64,000 nucleotides of DNA from CAVTWY01 sp963738575 (GTDB lineage Bacteria; Pseudomonadota; Gammaproteobacteria; Burkholderiales; Burkholderiaceae_C), in contig CAVTWY010000004.1 in NCBI GenBank assembly GCA_963738575.1, positions 372,001-436,000 of the forward strand. The letters run 5' to 3'. Below, one piece after another: positions 10,101 to 20,941 of this stretch. Numbering within the stretch: position 1 is the stretch's first letter; each line of letters starts with the position of its first letter. A program made the translations under genes and the position numbers. The notes beneath the pieces are model-generated. The model had not been told where the DNA came from and made no database searches. It saw nothing but the letters and a program-made list of their open reading frames with translations.

Positions 10101-11227
10101 GGTGCAGTGGGTTCAAACGGCATTTTGATTTCGGCTCGCGTGCCCGGGGTCAAGGCGGTCATCGTCAATGACGCTCGCGAGCCGTAGCGCGACTGCAAGC
10201 GCTCGCGAATGTTGCTCAGGGCCACGCCGGTCCCAGGGCGCCCGTGCGAGGCGTGGCCGGGCAGCCCCACGCCGTCATCTTGCACCGTCAACAGGAGCCA
10301 TGGGCCTTCAACGCGCGCGCTCACCAACACCGTGCCACCTCGTACTTGCGGCTCCAGACCATGCTGCACGGCGTTTTCGATCAACGGCTGCAACAGCATC
10401 GGCGGCAACAGCGCGCGGCGCGTGGTCGCGTCGGCCGTCAGGGTGAAGTGCAGCCTATCGTCCATGCGCATTTGCAGCAATTGCAGGTAGGCGGTTGCCA
10501 GTTCCAGCTCTTGCGCCACCGTGCTGTCGTCGCGGCGCATGTGCATCAAGGTGGACCGAAGGTAGTCAGTGAAGGCTCCCAGCATTTGCGCCGCCTTGGG
10601 CGGATCTAGCGGGGTCAATGACTGGATGTTGGCCAGTGTGTTGAACAAGAAGTGCGGCTCCATTTGCCCTTGCAGCAGCCGCAGTTGCGACTCGGTGGCG
10701 CGCTTGTCAGATTCGATCACACGCGCCTTGGCCGCAAAATAGTGATGCATCACCACGGTGCTCAACAGCGACACGCCAATCGCAAGCGCCAAAAACGCGA
10801 CTGCCTGCGGTTTGCCCAACAGCTGACCGATGTTGATGCCCAGCAGCGAGACCCCGAGGGGCCAACCCACCAACATGCCCAGTAGCGGTATCCCGCCAAA
10901 CAGTGCAGTGCGCTTCCAAGGCTGCCAGGCTTTGATCTGGGCAGGCGTGACAAACCAATGCCGAGCGATGTCAAACAGGGCGTGAATCAAGAACCCGATC
11001 ACCAAGCTGACCACCAGATTTTTACCGTACCAGTTGAGCCACTTTTCAGGGTTGGCGCGCCAATGCCCAGACATGGCAACCCCCAGCAGCGTGAAAGCAG
11101 CGGCCAACAACATGCAAAAAAGCACGGTCCACAACCATTGAAGCCACGCGGGCCCAGCGGGCTTTCTCAAGTCGTTGGTGATCCAGTCGCGCAGCGACCC
11201 TCGAAGCACGTGCTGGTTAAGGTTCAT
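10097..11227 (-). CDS. LytS/YpdA-type sensor histidine kinase
   Basis: The product is 376 residues. The N-terminal half has about four hydrophobic membrane segments. It then carries the His_kinase block QGQMEPHFLFNTLANIQ with the predicted phosphorylated His, followed by an ATPase domain with the N box PLIENAVQHGLEPQ, the G1 box DDGVGL and a GTGVALSNIRERL segment. There is no separate periplasmic sensor domain of size, so the signal is probably sensed in or at the membrane. It is the upstream gene of a two-gene operon with the LytTR regulator. Confidence 0.93.
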   Translation of the reverse strand: MNLNQHVLRGSLRDWITNDLRKPAGPAWLQWLWTVLFCMLLAAAFTLLGVAMSGHWRANPEKWLNWYGKNLVVSLVIGFLIHALFDIARHWFVTPAQIKAWQPWKRTALFGGIPLLGMLVGWPLGVSLLGINIGQLLGKPQAVAFLALAIGVSLLSTVVMHHYFAAKARVIESDKRATESQLRLLQGQMEPHFLFNTLANIQSLTPLDPPKAAQMLGAFTDYLRSTLMHMRRDDSTVAQELELATAYLQLLQMRMDDRLHFTLTADATTRRALLPPMLLQPLIENAVQHGLEPQVRGGTVLVSARVEGPWLLLTVQDDGVGLPGHASHGRPGTGVALSNIRERLQSRYGSRASLTMTALTPGTRAEIKMPFEPTAP

Positions 11228-11327
11228 GGGGCCAAGGCTAGCGCGAAGGCGGCCGCCGCGCGTGCCTCAGGCGACGAATCGACAGTGCAGCCGCTAAGTG
11301 GCAAGTGCGGCGCCCCAGCAGCAGTCC

Positions 11328-12599
11328 TCAGGGGTAAAGCCCACGCTCCTGCCGCGCCGTCAAGATGCGCTCACAGGCCACCGCAAACGTGGCCGTTCGC
11401 AGGGATATTTTGTGCCGGTCGGCCATGTCCCAGATGCGCTTCAGGGCTTCGACCATGATGCGGTCCAGGCGCACGTTGATCTCGTCTTCGCTCCAAAAGA
11501 ACGAGCTGAAGTCTTGCACCCACTCAAAGTAACTCACCGTCACGCCGCCTGCGTTGCAGATCACGTCGGGCACCACCAGCACGCCGCGCCCCGCCAGGAT
11601 GTCGTCAGCTTCGGGCAGGGTGGGGCCGTTGGCGCCTTCAAGCACCAGCCGGGCAGTCAGCCGCTGGGCGCGCGCTTCGGTAATTTGGCCCTCCAACGCG
11701 GCGGGAATCATGATGTCGCACTTGACGTCCCAAAACGATTCGTTGTCCATGGCTTGGGCGCCAACAAAGCCCCCAACACCGCCGGTTTTTTGCACGTGGG
11801 GCACTAGCTCTGACAGATCAAACCCGTGCTCATTGAAGATCGTGCCCGTGTGGTCTTGTGCGGCCACCACTTTGGAGCCCGCTTGGTTGAACAGCTCGGC
11901 GGCTGACGAGCCCACGTTGCCGAAGCCCTGCACTGCCACACGCGCACCGTCAAGCTTGAGGTTGATGCGTCGCGCCGCTTCACGCCCTGTGACAAACACA
12001 CCGCGGCCGGTGGCCTTGACACGGCCCAGTGAGCCGCCCAGGTGGATGGGCTTGCCGGTGACCACGCCGGTGGCGGTGGAGCCGGTGTTCATCGAATACG
12101 TGTCCATCATCCACGCCATGATCTGCGGGTTGGTGTTGACGTCGGGGGCTGGGATGTCTTGCTGCGGGCCGATGATGATGCCGATCTCACTGGTGTAGCG
12201 GCGGGTTAGCTTTTCCAGCTCTTTCAGCGAAAGCAGCTTGGGGTCAACACGAATGCCGCCTTTGGCGCCACCATACGGCAGGTTAACGGCGGCCGTTTTG
12301 ATGGTCATCCAAGCCGACAACGCCATCACTTCTTCCAGCGTCACGTCGGGGTGGTAGCGGACCCCGCCCTTGCCCGGGCCGCGCGTGAGCGAGTGCTGCA
12401 CGCGGTAGCCCTCGAAGTGGGCGATGGTGCCGTTGTCCAACTCGATCGGCACGTCAACGATCAGCGTGCGCTTGGGGCGTTTGAGCGTTTCGGCCCAGCG
12501 CGACAAGCCCCCAAGGTACGGCACCACGCGGTCGATCTGCGACAGGTAGGTGCTCCAGGGGTTGTGGGGGGCGTTGGTGACGTAGGAGAGAGGGAACAT
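11328..12599 (-). CDS. gdhA: Glutamate dehydrogenase (Glu/Leu/Phe/Val dehydrogenase family)
   Basis: The enzyme interconverts glutamate and 2-oxoglutarate plus ammonia. I place the start at 12599 (MFPLSYVTNAPHNPW); the open frame extends 51 codons further upstream, but that part is low-complexity and unlike the family. This gives 423 residues, the size of the small hexameric class. The substrate and catalytic region is seen in LPYGGAKGGIRVDPK (catalytic Lys), with PAPDVNTNPQIMAWMMD following. The nucleotide fold has the VAVQGFGNVGS glycine motif. The coenzyme cannot be told with certainty. It lies between proC and the two-component pair and would consume the glutamate made by PutA. Confidence 0.95.
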   Translation of the reverse strand: MFPLSYVTNAPHNPWSTYLSQIDRVVPYLGGLSRWAETLKRPKRTLIVDVPIELDNGTIAHFEGYRVQHSLTRGPGKGGVRYHPDVTLEEVMALSAWMTIKTAAVNLPYGGAKGGIRVDPKLLSLKELEKLTRRYTSEIGIIIGPQQDIPAPDVNTNPQIMAWMMDTYSMNTGSTATGVVTGKPIHLGGSLGRVKATGRGVFVTGREAARRINLKLDGARVAVQGFGNVGSSAAELFNQAGSKVVAAQDHTGTIFNEHGFDLSELVPHVQKTGGVGGFVGAQAMDNESFWDVKCDIMIPAALEGQITEARAQRLTARLVLEGANGPTLPEADDILAGRGVLVVPDVICNAGGVTVSYFEWVQDFSSFFWSEDEINVRLDRIMVEALKRIWDMADRHKISLRTATFAVACERILTARQERGLYP

Positions 12600-12809
12600 G
12601 CGACTTTTTCCTGGGTTGTGAAGGGCCGTTGCAGCCCAAGGGCTGGGCCTTGTGGGCCCGGTTTTGGCGCAGCGCTGGTCGATGGGTGCCACTGTAGGCG
12701 TCTTGTCGCCGTTTGTGCGCGGGTGTGATGCTGGCGCGCTGCACCTGGGCACAATGCACCTTGGTGCCGACGGGCTAGCGTGACGTTCTTGGCGGCCTAC
12801 ACTTGCCCC

Positions 12810-13661
12810 ATGACACCTGACGGATCAACACCCCCCACCATGGTCTTTGTCGGCGGCGGCAACATGGCGCGCGCCATCATCGGGGGCCTGCGCGCGCAGT
12901 GGCCCGGCATGGTGATCACCGTGGTGGACCCTTCAGCACCCGGCCTTGAGGCCTTGGTGCGGGTTTTTGGGGTGCGTGCCTTGGCAGCCCCCGATGCAAG
13001 CCTGAAAGACACCACGTTGGTGGTCTGGGCCGTAAAGCCCCAGTCGTTTGCCAAGGCAGCCTTGCCTTACCTAGGCCTGGTTCCCCATGCGCTGCACTTG
13101 TCGGTGATGGCGGGTATCCGCAGTGACACCATTGCCCGGGCCACCCACGCAAGGCATGTGGTGCGTGCCATGCCCAACACGCCGGCTTTGATCCGACAGG
13201 GCATCACCGGCCTTTTTGCCCGCAGCGGAGTTGATGCGGCACAGCGCCTGATGGTGGAACAAGTGTTGGCCCCCACCGGCCAGTTGCTTTGGCTTGACGA
13301 CGAGACACAACTGGACGCCGTGACGGCGCTGTCGGGCTCGGGGCCCGCGTATGTGTTTTACCTGCTCGAAGCGATGATCAACGCGGGCGAAAAAGTGGGG
13401 CTGACGGGCGCCGCTGCCAAACAACTGGCGCTTGCCACCTTGCAAGGCGCCACCCAACTGGCGGCGCAATCGCAGGAGTCACCGCAAGTACTGCGCGAGC
13501 GTGTGACATCGCAAGGGGGCACCACCCACGCCGCCATCACGGTGCTTGAACAACGGGCGGTGGGCGATGCCATTCAGGCCGCCATCGTGGCAGCCCGCGA
13601 CCGCGCGGCGGCCATGGGCGACGAGTTTGATCAAGGCCCAACGGGCGCAATGGCGCAGTGA
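12810..13661 (+). CDS. proC: Pyrroline-5-carboxylate reductase
   Basis: ProC performs the last step of proline synthesis, NAD(P)H-dependent reduction of pyrroline-5-carboxylate. The Rossmann motif FVGGGNMARAIIGG is at the N-terminus. The C-terminal catalytic region holds TALSGSGPAYVFYLLEA and TSQGGTTHAAI, both diagnostic. From the ATG at 12810 the product is 283 residues; a GTG at 12780 would add ten residues unlike the family. It is transcribed away from gdhA with about 210 bases between the starts. Its reaction opposes PutA, which is encoded 4 kb upstream. Confidence 0.96.
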   Translation: MTPDGSTPPTMVFVGGGNMARAIIGGLRAQWPGMVITVVDPSAPGLEALVRVFGVRALAAPDASLKDTTLVVWAVKPQSFAKAALPYLGLVPHALHLSVMAGIRSDTIARATHARHVVRAMPNTPALIRQGITGLFARSGVDAAQRLMVEQVLAPTGQLLWLDDETQLDAVTALSGSGPAYVFYLLEAMINAGEKVGLTGAAAKQLALATLQGATQLAAQSQESPQVLRERVTSQGGTTHAAITVLEQRAVGDAIQAAIVAARDRAAAMGDEFDQGPTGAMAQ

Positions 13662-13693
13662 CGAGTTGCAGCTGCGCCCTCCCGCGCCGCCGC

Positions 13694-14194
13694 TCAGGCG
13701 CCCGTGCCCCGTTGTTCGTCGCCCTTTTTTTGCAGATCGTCAATTTGTTGCTCTTGGAACAACTGCCGCGAGTAACCCGACAAAATGCGCCTGCCCACGA
13801 GCACGGCGGGCACGCCCTTGGCACCGGTTAGGGCGTAGGACTGTCGCGCCAGTGCGCTGGTGCTCAAGTCAAACACCTCGATGCGCCAACCCAATGCGCG
13901 CAGGTCGTTGACTGCAAATTGACAGGTGCGGCAACCTGCCTCAACAAACACCGCCACTTCGCGCTCACCCAGTGGCAGTGAATCGGTGCGCATGGCCGCT
14001 TCGGGTCTGACGATCTCGCGCGACGTGCGCAGCACCGGGGCTTCCATCACCCGTTGGCCTGCCGCTTGCAGCCGCGCAATAAACCCACGAAACGCGTCTT
14101 CGATGCCACCCGCATGGGCCACTGGGGCGCCCAACAAGGCAACCGCCGCAGCAACGGGGACGAGTACTTTTGATTTCAAGAACGGCTGTTTCAT
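13694..14194 (-). CDS. Exported glutaredoxin-like thiol protein
   Basis: From the ATG at 14194 the product is 166 residues with a clear signal peptide (KSKVLVPVAAAVALLGAPVAHA and then GG). The mature part carries a thioredoxin/glutaredoxin fold signature: VAVFVEAGCRTCQF with a CxxC pair, and the cis-proline region AKGVPAVLVGRRILSGY. It probably acts in the periplasm on thiol exchange; the partner is unknown. The longer open frame upstream of 14194 overlaps ubiA and is not used. It is the last gene of the prfC-ubiA run, 37 bases after ubiA. Confidence 0.8.
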   Translation of the reverse strand: MKQPFLKSKVLVPVAAAVALLGAPVAHAGGIEDAFRGFIARLQAAGQRVMEAPVLRTSREIVRPEAAMRTDSLPLGEREVAVFVEAGCRTCQFAVNDLRALGWRIEVFDLSTSALARQSYALTGAKGVPAVLVGRRILSGYSRQLFQEQQIDDLQKKGDEQRGTGA

Positions 14195-14231
14195 GGTGAT
14201 GGCTTCTCCAAAGTGGCTTCCAGGCCGCACT

Positions 14232-15143
14232 CTAACGCGCCAGCAAGTCCAAAGTGATACCGGCAAACAGCGAAAACCCAAGCCAGTGGTTTTGCGAAAA
14301 AGCCCGAAAACACGCCGCGCGTTCGCGCGTTCGAATGAGTGACCAGTGCCACAGTGCCTGCACACCTGCCACCAGCACGCCAGCAACAAACCAACCGCCA
14401 AATCCAAGCATCAAGCCAATGGCAAGCCAACTGACCAAGTGCAGGGCGTAGAACAGCATCACGGCCGCCACGTCCCAGCGCCCCAGTGTCATGGCCGAGG
14501 TGCGGATTTTGAGGTTTTGGTCGTCGTCGCGGTCGACCATGGCGTATTCGGTGTCGTAGGCCAACACCCAAAAAAGGTTGGACGCCAACAACCCCCAGGC
14601 GGCCCACGGCACGGCGTCAAACATGGTGCGCAGCGTCCAGGTGTTCTTGCCCAAAACAGCCGCAAATGCCATGGGGATGCCAAAGCTGAACGCCACACCC
14701 AGCACCGCCTGCGGCATCGACACAACGCGTTTGGCATAGGGGTACAGCACAGCAATCACCAAGGCGACAACGGACCACAAAATGGTGGCAGCGTTGGTGC
14801 TTAGCACCAGTGCCAGCGCCATCAGTGCCAGCGCTGCGCCCACGGCAAGCGCCTCGCGCGGGGCGATGGCGCCGCGCGTCACGGGGCGGTTGGCGGTGCG
14901 CTTGACGTGCTTGTCAAAGTCGCGGTCGGCCACGTCGTTAACGCAGCAGCCGGCGCTGCGCATCAACACGGTGCCCAGCACAAACACCAGCAGCAAATGC
15001 CACCCCGGAAACCCCTTGGCCGCCAGCCACAGTGCCGACAGCGTGGGCCACAGCAGCAGCAACCAACCGGCGGGCCGGTTCCAACGGATCAGGTCAAGGT
15101 ACAGGCCCAGCCGAGAAGTTGGTGTGGCGGGTGAGGCTGGCAT
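14232..15143 (-). CDS. ubiA: 4-hydroxybenzoate polyprenyltransferase
   Basis: UbiA attaches the polyprenyl tail to 4-hydroxybenzoate in ubiquinone synthesis, in the inner membrane. The product is 303 residues with eight to nine hydrophobic segments. Both aspartate-rich motifs are present: NDVADRDFD (first, about 70-80) and DTEYAMVDRDDD (second, about 195-207), which bind the Mg-diphosphate of the prenyl donor. The start is 8 bases after the prfC stop, so the genes are probably co-transcribed. Confidence 0.96.
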   Translation of the reverse strand: MPASPATPTSRLGLYLDLIRWNRPAGWLLLLWPTLSALWLAAKGFPGWHLLLVFVLGTVLMRSAGCCVNDVADRDFDKHVKRTANRPVTRGAIAPREALAVGAALALMALALVLSTNAATILWSVVALVIAVLYPYAKRVVSMPQAVLGVAFSFGIPMAFAAVLGKNTWTLRTMFDAVPWAAWGLLASNLFWVLAYDTEYAMVDRDDDQNLKIRTSAMTLGRWDVAAVMLFYALHLVSWLAIGLMLGFGGWFVAGVLVAGVQALWHWSLIRTRERAACFRAFSQNHWLGFSLFAGITLDLLAR

Positions 15144-15151
15144 GGGGTGAC

Positions 15152-16777
<1,626 letters not shown>

Positions 16778-16854
16778 CGCTTCCATTTCCATCGATATGT
16801 ACATAGCTATGTACGCATTACCCAAAGCCGCGCCCCAGAGCATTTTTGCATAAT

Positions 16855-16908
16855 AACCTAAAAACGACTTGACATCAAAACCTAGAACTTATACAACAGT
16901 AAAACCTA
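16855..16908. promoter_or_regulatory. Promoter with three AACCTA repeats spaced exactly 24 bp, upstream of the Fic gene
   Basis: The hexamer AACCTA occurs at 16855, 16879 and 16903, each time in an AT-rich setting resembling (A)AACCTARRAA. The repeats overlap a plausible sigma70 promoter: TTGACA at 16869-16874, 17 bases, then TACAAC at 16892-16897. Such phased sites suggest a DNA-binding protein occupying the promoter, most simply the winged-helix N-terminal part of the gene just downstream. The binding protein is inference; the repeats and spacing are direct. Confidence 0.5.
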
Positions 16909-16936
16909 AGAATCGCAAGACAGGACACCCCAGTAA

Positions 16937-18453
16937 ATGGCAACCCCAGCCGATAAGCTCGCTCAGTCTCTCGATGCTCTGAAAGCTCTTCAGGACGCGA
17001 AGGCCGTTGCCATTCGGGCGTCCGACCTCACACGCGTCCACCGCGAGCGCCTGCTCAAGAACGGCTTTATCTGCGAAGTGATGAAGGGGTGGTACGTCCC
17101 CATTCGACCTGATGGACCTGCCGGAGAGAGTACCGACTGGTATGCCTCCTTCTGGCTCTTCTGCGCAGCGTACCTGACCGAGCGCTTCGGGGACGATTGG
17201 TGCCTGGGTGCCGAGCACTCGATCGCCCTGCACACGGGCAACTGGACCGTGCCGCGCCAGCTTCTTGTGCGGGCGACACGTGGCGGCAACAAGCCGACCG
17301 GGCTGCTGCACGACACATCGATCTTTGACTTGCGCCTCGAAGTCCCCACAACAGCGGACATCCTAGTCGTCGATGGCCTGCGCTTGATGCGCCTGCCCGT
17401 GGCGCTGATCAGTTGCGCGCCCGGACACTTTGCGGCGCATCCCGTCGAGATGCGGGCGGCGCTCGCCATGATCGCCGACGCCTCCGACGTTCTGAGCCGC
17501 CTGCTCGACGGCGGACACAGCAGCATCGCTGGTCGGCTTGCCGGAGCCTTTCGCAACATTGGACGGGACCAGATCGCCGAGACGATCACTGCGACGATGC
17601 GATCGGCGGGCTACACGGTCAACGAAACCGATCCCTTCAATGATCGCCCCCTCGTCGCTATCGGACAGCGGGAGACATCCCCGGCATTCAATCGGCTGCG
17701 CATGTCCTGGGCTGAGATGCGAGGTGCGGTAGTCGAACGTTTCCCCCCCCGCCCGGCATCCCTGCTGACGCAGCGGCCTATCTGCGAGAGGTCGAAGATG
17801 TCTATGCAGTCGACGCCTACAACTCCTTGTCCATCGAAGGCTATCGCGTCAGTGCTGTACTGATCGAGCGTGTCCGGTCGGGCAACTGGAATCCGGACGA
17901 CTCGGCAGACCGCGAGCATCATGACGCGCTCGCAGCGCGCGGCTACTGGCAAGCCTTCCAGAAGGTCCGGGACTCCGTGAGCCGTGTTCTGCAAGGGGCA
18001 AACGCGGGCGAGGTGGCGCAAGCCGATCACGGCACCTGGTACCGCGAAATGTTCGGCCCCAGTGTCACTGCGGGCATCTTGAAACCTGCTGATCTCGCGG
18101 GCTATCGCAGTGGCCCTGTGTTCATCCGACAGTCCATGCATGTGCCACCCCGCAGCGAAGCCGTGCGGGAGTTGATGCCCGCATTCTTTGACCTTTTGCG
18201 CGACGAGCGCGAAGCCTCTGTACGGGTCGTGCTCGGCCACTTCTTTTTCGTGAACATCCATCCGTACTTGGACGGCAATGGCCGCATGGGTCGCTTTCTT
18301 ATGAATGCAATGCTGGCGTCAGGAGGATACCCGTGGACGGTCGTTCCGCTGGCCCAACGGACACGCTACATGACCGCGCTTGAGGCTGCGAGCGTAAGCC
18401 GGGACATTCGACCTTTCGCAGAACTCCTCGGCAAGCTGGTGGGCCGCCGCTAG
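16937..18453 (+). pseudogene. AbiEi-like winged-helix/Fic-domain protein, split by a frameshift in a C8 tract
   Basis: Two frames together encode one protein of about 505 residues. The first (16937 to about 17745) resembles the AbiEi-type antitoxin/winged-helix region (SDLTRVHRERLLKNGFICEV, then a transcriptional-regulator-like middle). The second covers about 17750-18453 and carries a class II Fic module. Its inhibitory motif SLSIEG (S/TxxxEG) is at 17824-17841 and the Fic active site HPYLDGNGRMGR begins with the catalytic His at 18259. Fic enzymes transfer AMP or another nucleotide group to target proteins. The frames join only if the C8 run at 17743-17750 gains one C or loses two. It may therefore be a phase-variable gene in the OFF state, a true pseudogene, or a homopolymer error. 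No other break is seen. Confidence 0.75.
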
Positions 18454-18491
18454 AAGCCTGGTATTCCCACAAAGCGCACCGAACCGCCCCC

Positions 18492-18827
18492 TCAAGCCTG
18501 CCAAACCCCATACCCCGCTTCGCGCAGCCCAATGGCCAACTCCACCTCCATGTCGCGCGCAGCCTCGTAGGGCATCGGGTTGTAAACCGCGTAGAGCGCG
18601 GGCAGCAAGCGCAAGCCGTAGGTAAAAACAAAGCGGTTGGCCTGAATGCCAGCCTTGTGTTTGTCAAAGCGCAGGTCGGGGTCCAGGCCGGTCATGCCCA
18701 CGTACACAAACGGTTTGCCAAGTTGATGATCGGGGTTGGCTTTGCGAAAGCGGGGTTCGTTCCAGACTTGGTCGGCCAGCTCGACGACGTAGACGTGGTG
18801 GTGATGTTTGGGGCGGCGTGTGGGCAC
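18492..18827 (-). CDS. GIY-YIG-like small protein
   Basis: The product is 111 residues. The segment VYVVEL followed about 30 residues later by PFVYVGMTGLDPDLRFDKH resembles the N-terminal GIY and YIG strands of the GIY-YIG nuclease fold, and RFDKHKAG provides the conserved Arg/His region; a Glu-rich helix (AARDMEVELAIGL) follows. The catalytic set cannot be confirmed by eye, so activity is uncertain. The gene is intact and converges on the Fic gene, 38 bases from its stop. Confidence 0.6.
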   Translation of the reverse strand: MPTRRPKHHHHVYVVELADQVWNEPRFRKANPDHQLGKPFVYVGMTGLDPDLRFDKHKAGIQANRFVFTYGLRLLPALYAVYNPMPYEAARDMEVELAIGLREAGYGVWQA

Positions 18828-18895
18828 GGCGCATCTTGCCAGGGGCGCGGAGCTTCGTTAAGCCCGTGGGCGTGAGCCGTTAGATTTTTGCAGCG

Positions 18896-20179
18896 TCAGT
18901 GCGATTGCCAGGGCGGCGCCACCAGCGCCGTTAACCGCTGCCGATCAGACACTGCTTGACCCAGCAACACAAAGCCTTTCAAGGTGTTGTTGGCATCAGT
19001 AAAGGTGGCCGTCAACCCTTGAGCGTCGCTGCTGACGGCCCAGTTGCCCGTGGCATTGGCCGGTGGCGGGCAGACGACGCTGGCGCAGGCGGGGGTTTTG
19101 ACGATGACGGGCATGGCCGGGTACTTGACGGGGTTGGGGTGAGTGAAATGACGGATGAAGGGGCGGACAAAGCGGCGGATGAAGGGACGGGTGTCGACGC
19201 CGACTCCGGCGAGGGTGCTTGCGCCGCCAAGTTTGCCGCCAAAGCGCGCCCTTGATGCATCAAGGGCATCACATAAGGCAGGTTCAACCCATCAACCTCG
19301 GCACAATCGCCCACGGCCCAAATGTGCGGTGCTGACGTGGCAAGCGTGCGGCTGGTGACGATGCCCCGATTGACGGCTAAGGCCAGCGGTTTGGGCCATG
19401 GTGGTGCGAGGGCGCAGGCCAATGGCCGACAACACCAGCGCGGCCTCCAGCACCTCACCGCTGGCAAGCGTCACCCGACAGTGGGCTGCGCCGGCATTGC
19501 CGCCTCAACGTGGTTAACCGCCACCACGGTGGTGCCCAAGTCGAAAGGTCACCCCTGCTTCTACCAGCTTGCTCTCAAACCAAAGGCTCGCAGGCTCGGG
19601 CATCAAGCGCGACAGCGCACGCTGTGCGGGGTCCACCAGCAGCGGCTCAAACCCGCGCGCAAGCAAATCATTGGCAAATTCGCAGCCTATGAGGCCAGCA
19701 CCCAAAATAACCACCCGCTTGCTGGCACTCGCACTGGCCGCTTGCAGGGCATCGCTAAAGCGCGCAAAGTCGTCCACGTCGTTGACCGACAACACCTGCT
19801 CGAGCCGCGTTGCCCTGCAGGGGCAGGCGTATCGGGTCAGCGCCCAGCGCCAACACCAAGTCGCGGTAGTGGATGGTGCGCGTGGCGCCGTCGGCGCCCT
19901 GCACGGTGACGCACTGAGCCTGGGCATCGATGCTGTTCACCGCCGTGTGGGCCAGCACTTCGGCCGACAGGTCTTGCGCCATCGCGCTGGCCGATTTGGT
20001 GACAGCGTGGCCGCCGACTTGCCGCTGGTCAAGGCGTTGGACAACATCGGCTTGCTGTAAAAGCCGGCGCCATCGCGGCTGATCACGATCAACGGCGTGG
20101 CTTTGTCGAGCTTTCTAAACTCGCGTGCCACGCCATAGCCTGCCAGCCCACTGCCAACGATGACGACGGGGTTTCTCAT
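18896..20179 (-). pseudogene. Rubredoxin-NAD(+) reductase-type flavoprotein, shattered by frameshifts
   Basis: The reductase would pass electrons from NAD(P)H to rubredoxin. The start at 20177-20179 overlaps the rubredoxin stop by one base. Frame 1 gives MRNPVVIVGSGLAGYG (FAD fold) through FYSKPMLSNALTSGKSA. A second frame gives AQDLSAEVLAHTAVNSIDAQ. A third gives RVVILGAGLIGCEFANDL (NAD-binding fold) through LVEAGVTFRLG. Later frames give VLSAIGLRPRTT and then IWAVGDCAEVDGLNLPYV, and the tail GLTATFTDANNTLKGFVLLG ends at 18896. At least five frame changes are needed to read through, so the gene cannot make a functional enzyme as given. Confidence 0.85.
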
Positions 20180-20343
20180 CAGATCTCGACCATCTCGAAG
20201 TCGGACTTGGCCACGCCGCAGTCGGGGCACTCCCAATCCGCTGGGATGTCGGCCCAGCGCGTGCCGGGGGCCAAGCCCTCGTCGGGCAGGCCGGCCGCCT
20301 CGTCATAAACAAAGCCGCAAACGATGCATTGGAAAGTTTTCAT
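20179..20343 (-). CDS. Rubredoxin
   Basis: This is a 54-residue iron protein carrying single electrons. The two metal-binding pairs are complete: CIVCG near residue 6 and CPDCG near residue 39, with the aromatic GFVYDE and the AGLPDEGLAPGTRW loop between them. It lies 63 bases after the rubrerythrin gene and overlaps the start of the reductase remnant by one base, which gives the order rubrerythrin-rubredoxin-reductase of a peroxide-reduction operon. Confidence 0.95.
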   Translation of the reverse strand: MKTFQCIVCGFVYDEAAGLPDEGLAPGTRWADIPADWECPDCGVAKSDFEMVEI

Positions 20344-20406
20344 GGTGTCGGAATCCTCTAAGTCAAAAAGCGTATGGCGATGGCAGTCAGGGTCAAGCCG
20401 GCCCGA

Positions 20407-20892
20407 TCAGGCCGTTACTTTGTCGAGCGTGGCTTGGTAGTGGGCCGCGTGTTTTGCCTCCACCTTGGCCAGTGCCGCAAAACGCTTGGCCGCTTTGTCG
20501 AGCACGGCTTTGAACATCGCCGCGTGCTCTTTGGATTCGGCAATTTGCTCGTCCATCTCTTTCACGGCTGCGGTGTTGCCCTCGGCCACGGCGGCGTTGC
20601 GAAACGTCGGGTACATCTCGGTGTACTCGTAGGTTTCGCCATCAATGGCCATTTGCAAGGCTTTGGCCACGCTCATGTTGGCGGGGGGAAAAAGCAAGTC
20701 GGCGTGACCAAAGGCGTGCAAGATTTCTTGCTCGGCGGTGTCTTCAAAAACCTTTGCCGTGGCCTCGTCGCCGTAGGCACGGCACAGCTTGGCAAAGTAG
20801 CGGTACTTGATGTGGGCCATCGACTCGCCTGCAAAGGCGGCTTCGAGGTTTTGAATGGTGACCGACGCTGGGTTGTGGAAGGGGGTGCTCAT
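20407..20892 (-). CDS. Rubrerythrin-type diiron protein
   Basis: Rubrerythrin reduces hydrogen peroxide in the cytoplasm using electrons from rubredoxin. The product is 161 residues. The diiron ligands are visible in the family pattern: NLEAAFAGESMAHIKYRYFA, EDTAEQEILHAFGH, GETYEYTEMYPTF and EMDEQIAESKEHAAMF. The usual C-terminal rubredoxin domain is absent; a separate rubredoxin is encoded immediately downstream. The reductase after it is broken, so the electron source is unclear. Confidence 0.93.
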   Translation of the reverse strand: MSTPFHNPASVTIQNLEAAFAGESMAHIKYRYFAKLCRAYGDEATAKVFEDTAEQEILHAFGHADLLFPPANMSVAKALQMAIDGETYEYTEMYPTFRNAAVAEGNTAAVKEMDEQIAESKEHAAMFKAVLDKAAKRFAALAKVEAKHAAHYQATLDKVTA

Positions 20893-20941
20893 GCTGCTGA
20901 CTCCATGAAACTATTGAAAGTGCATGAATGGTAGGATTTGA

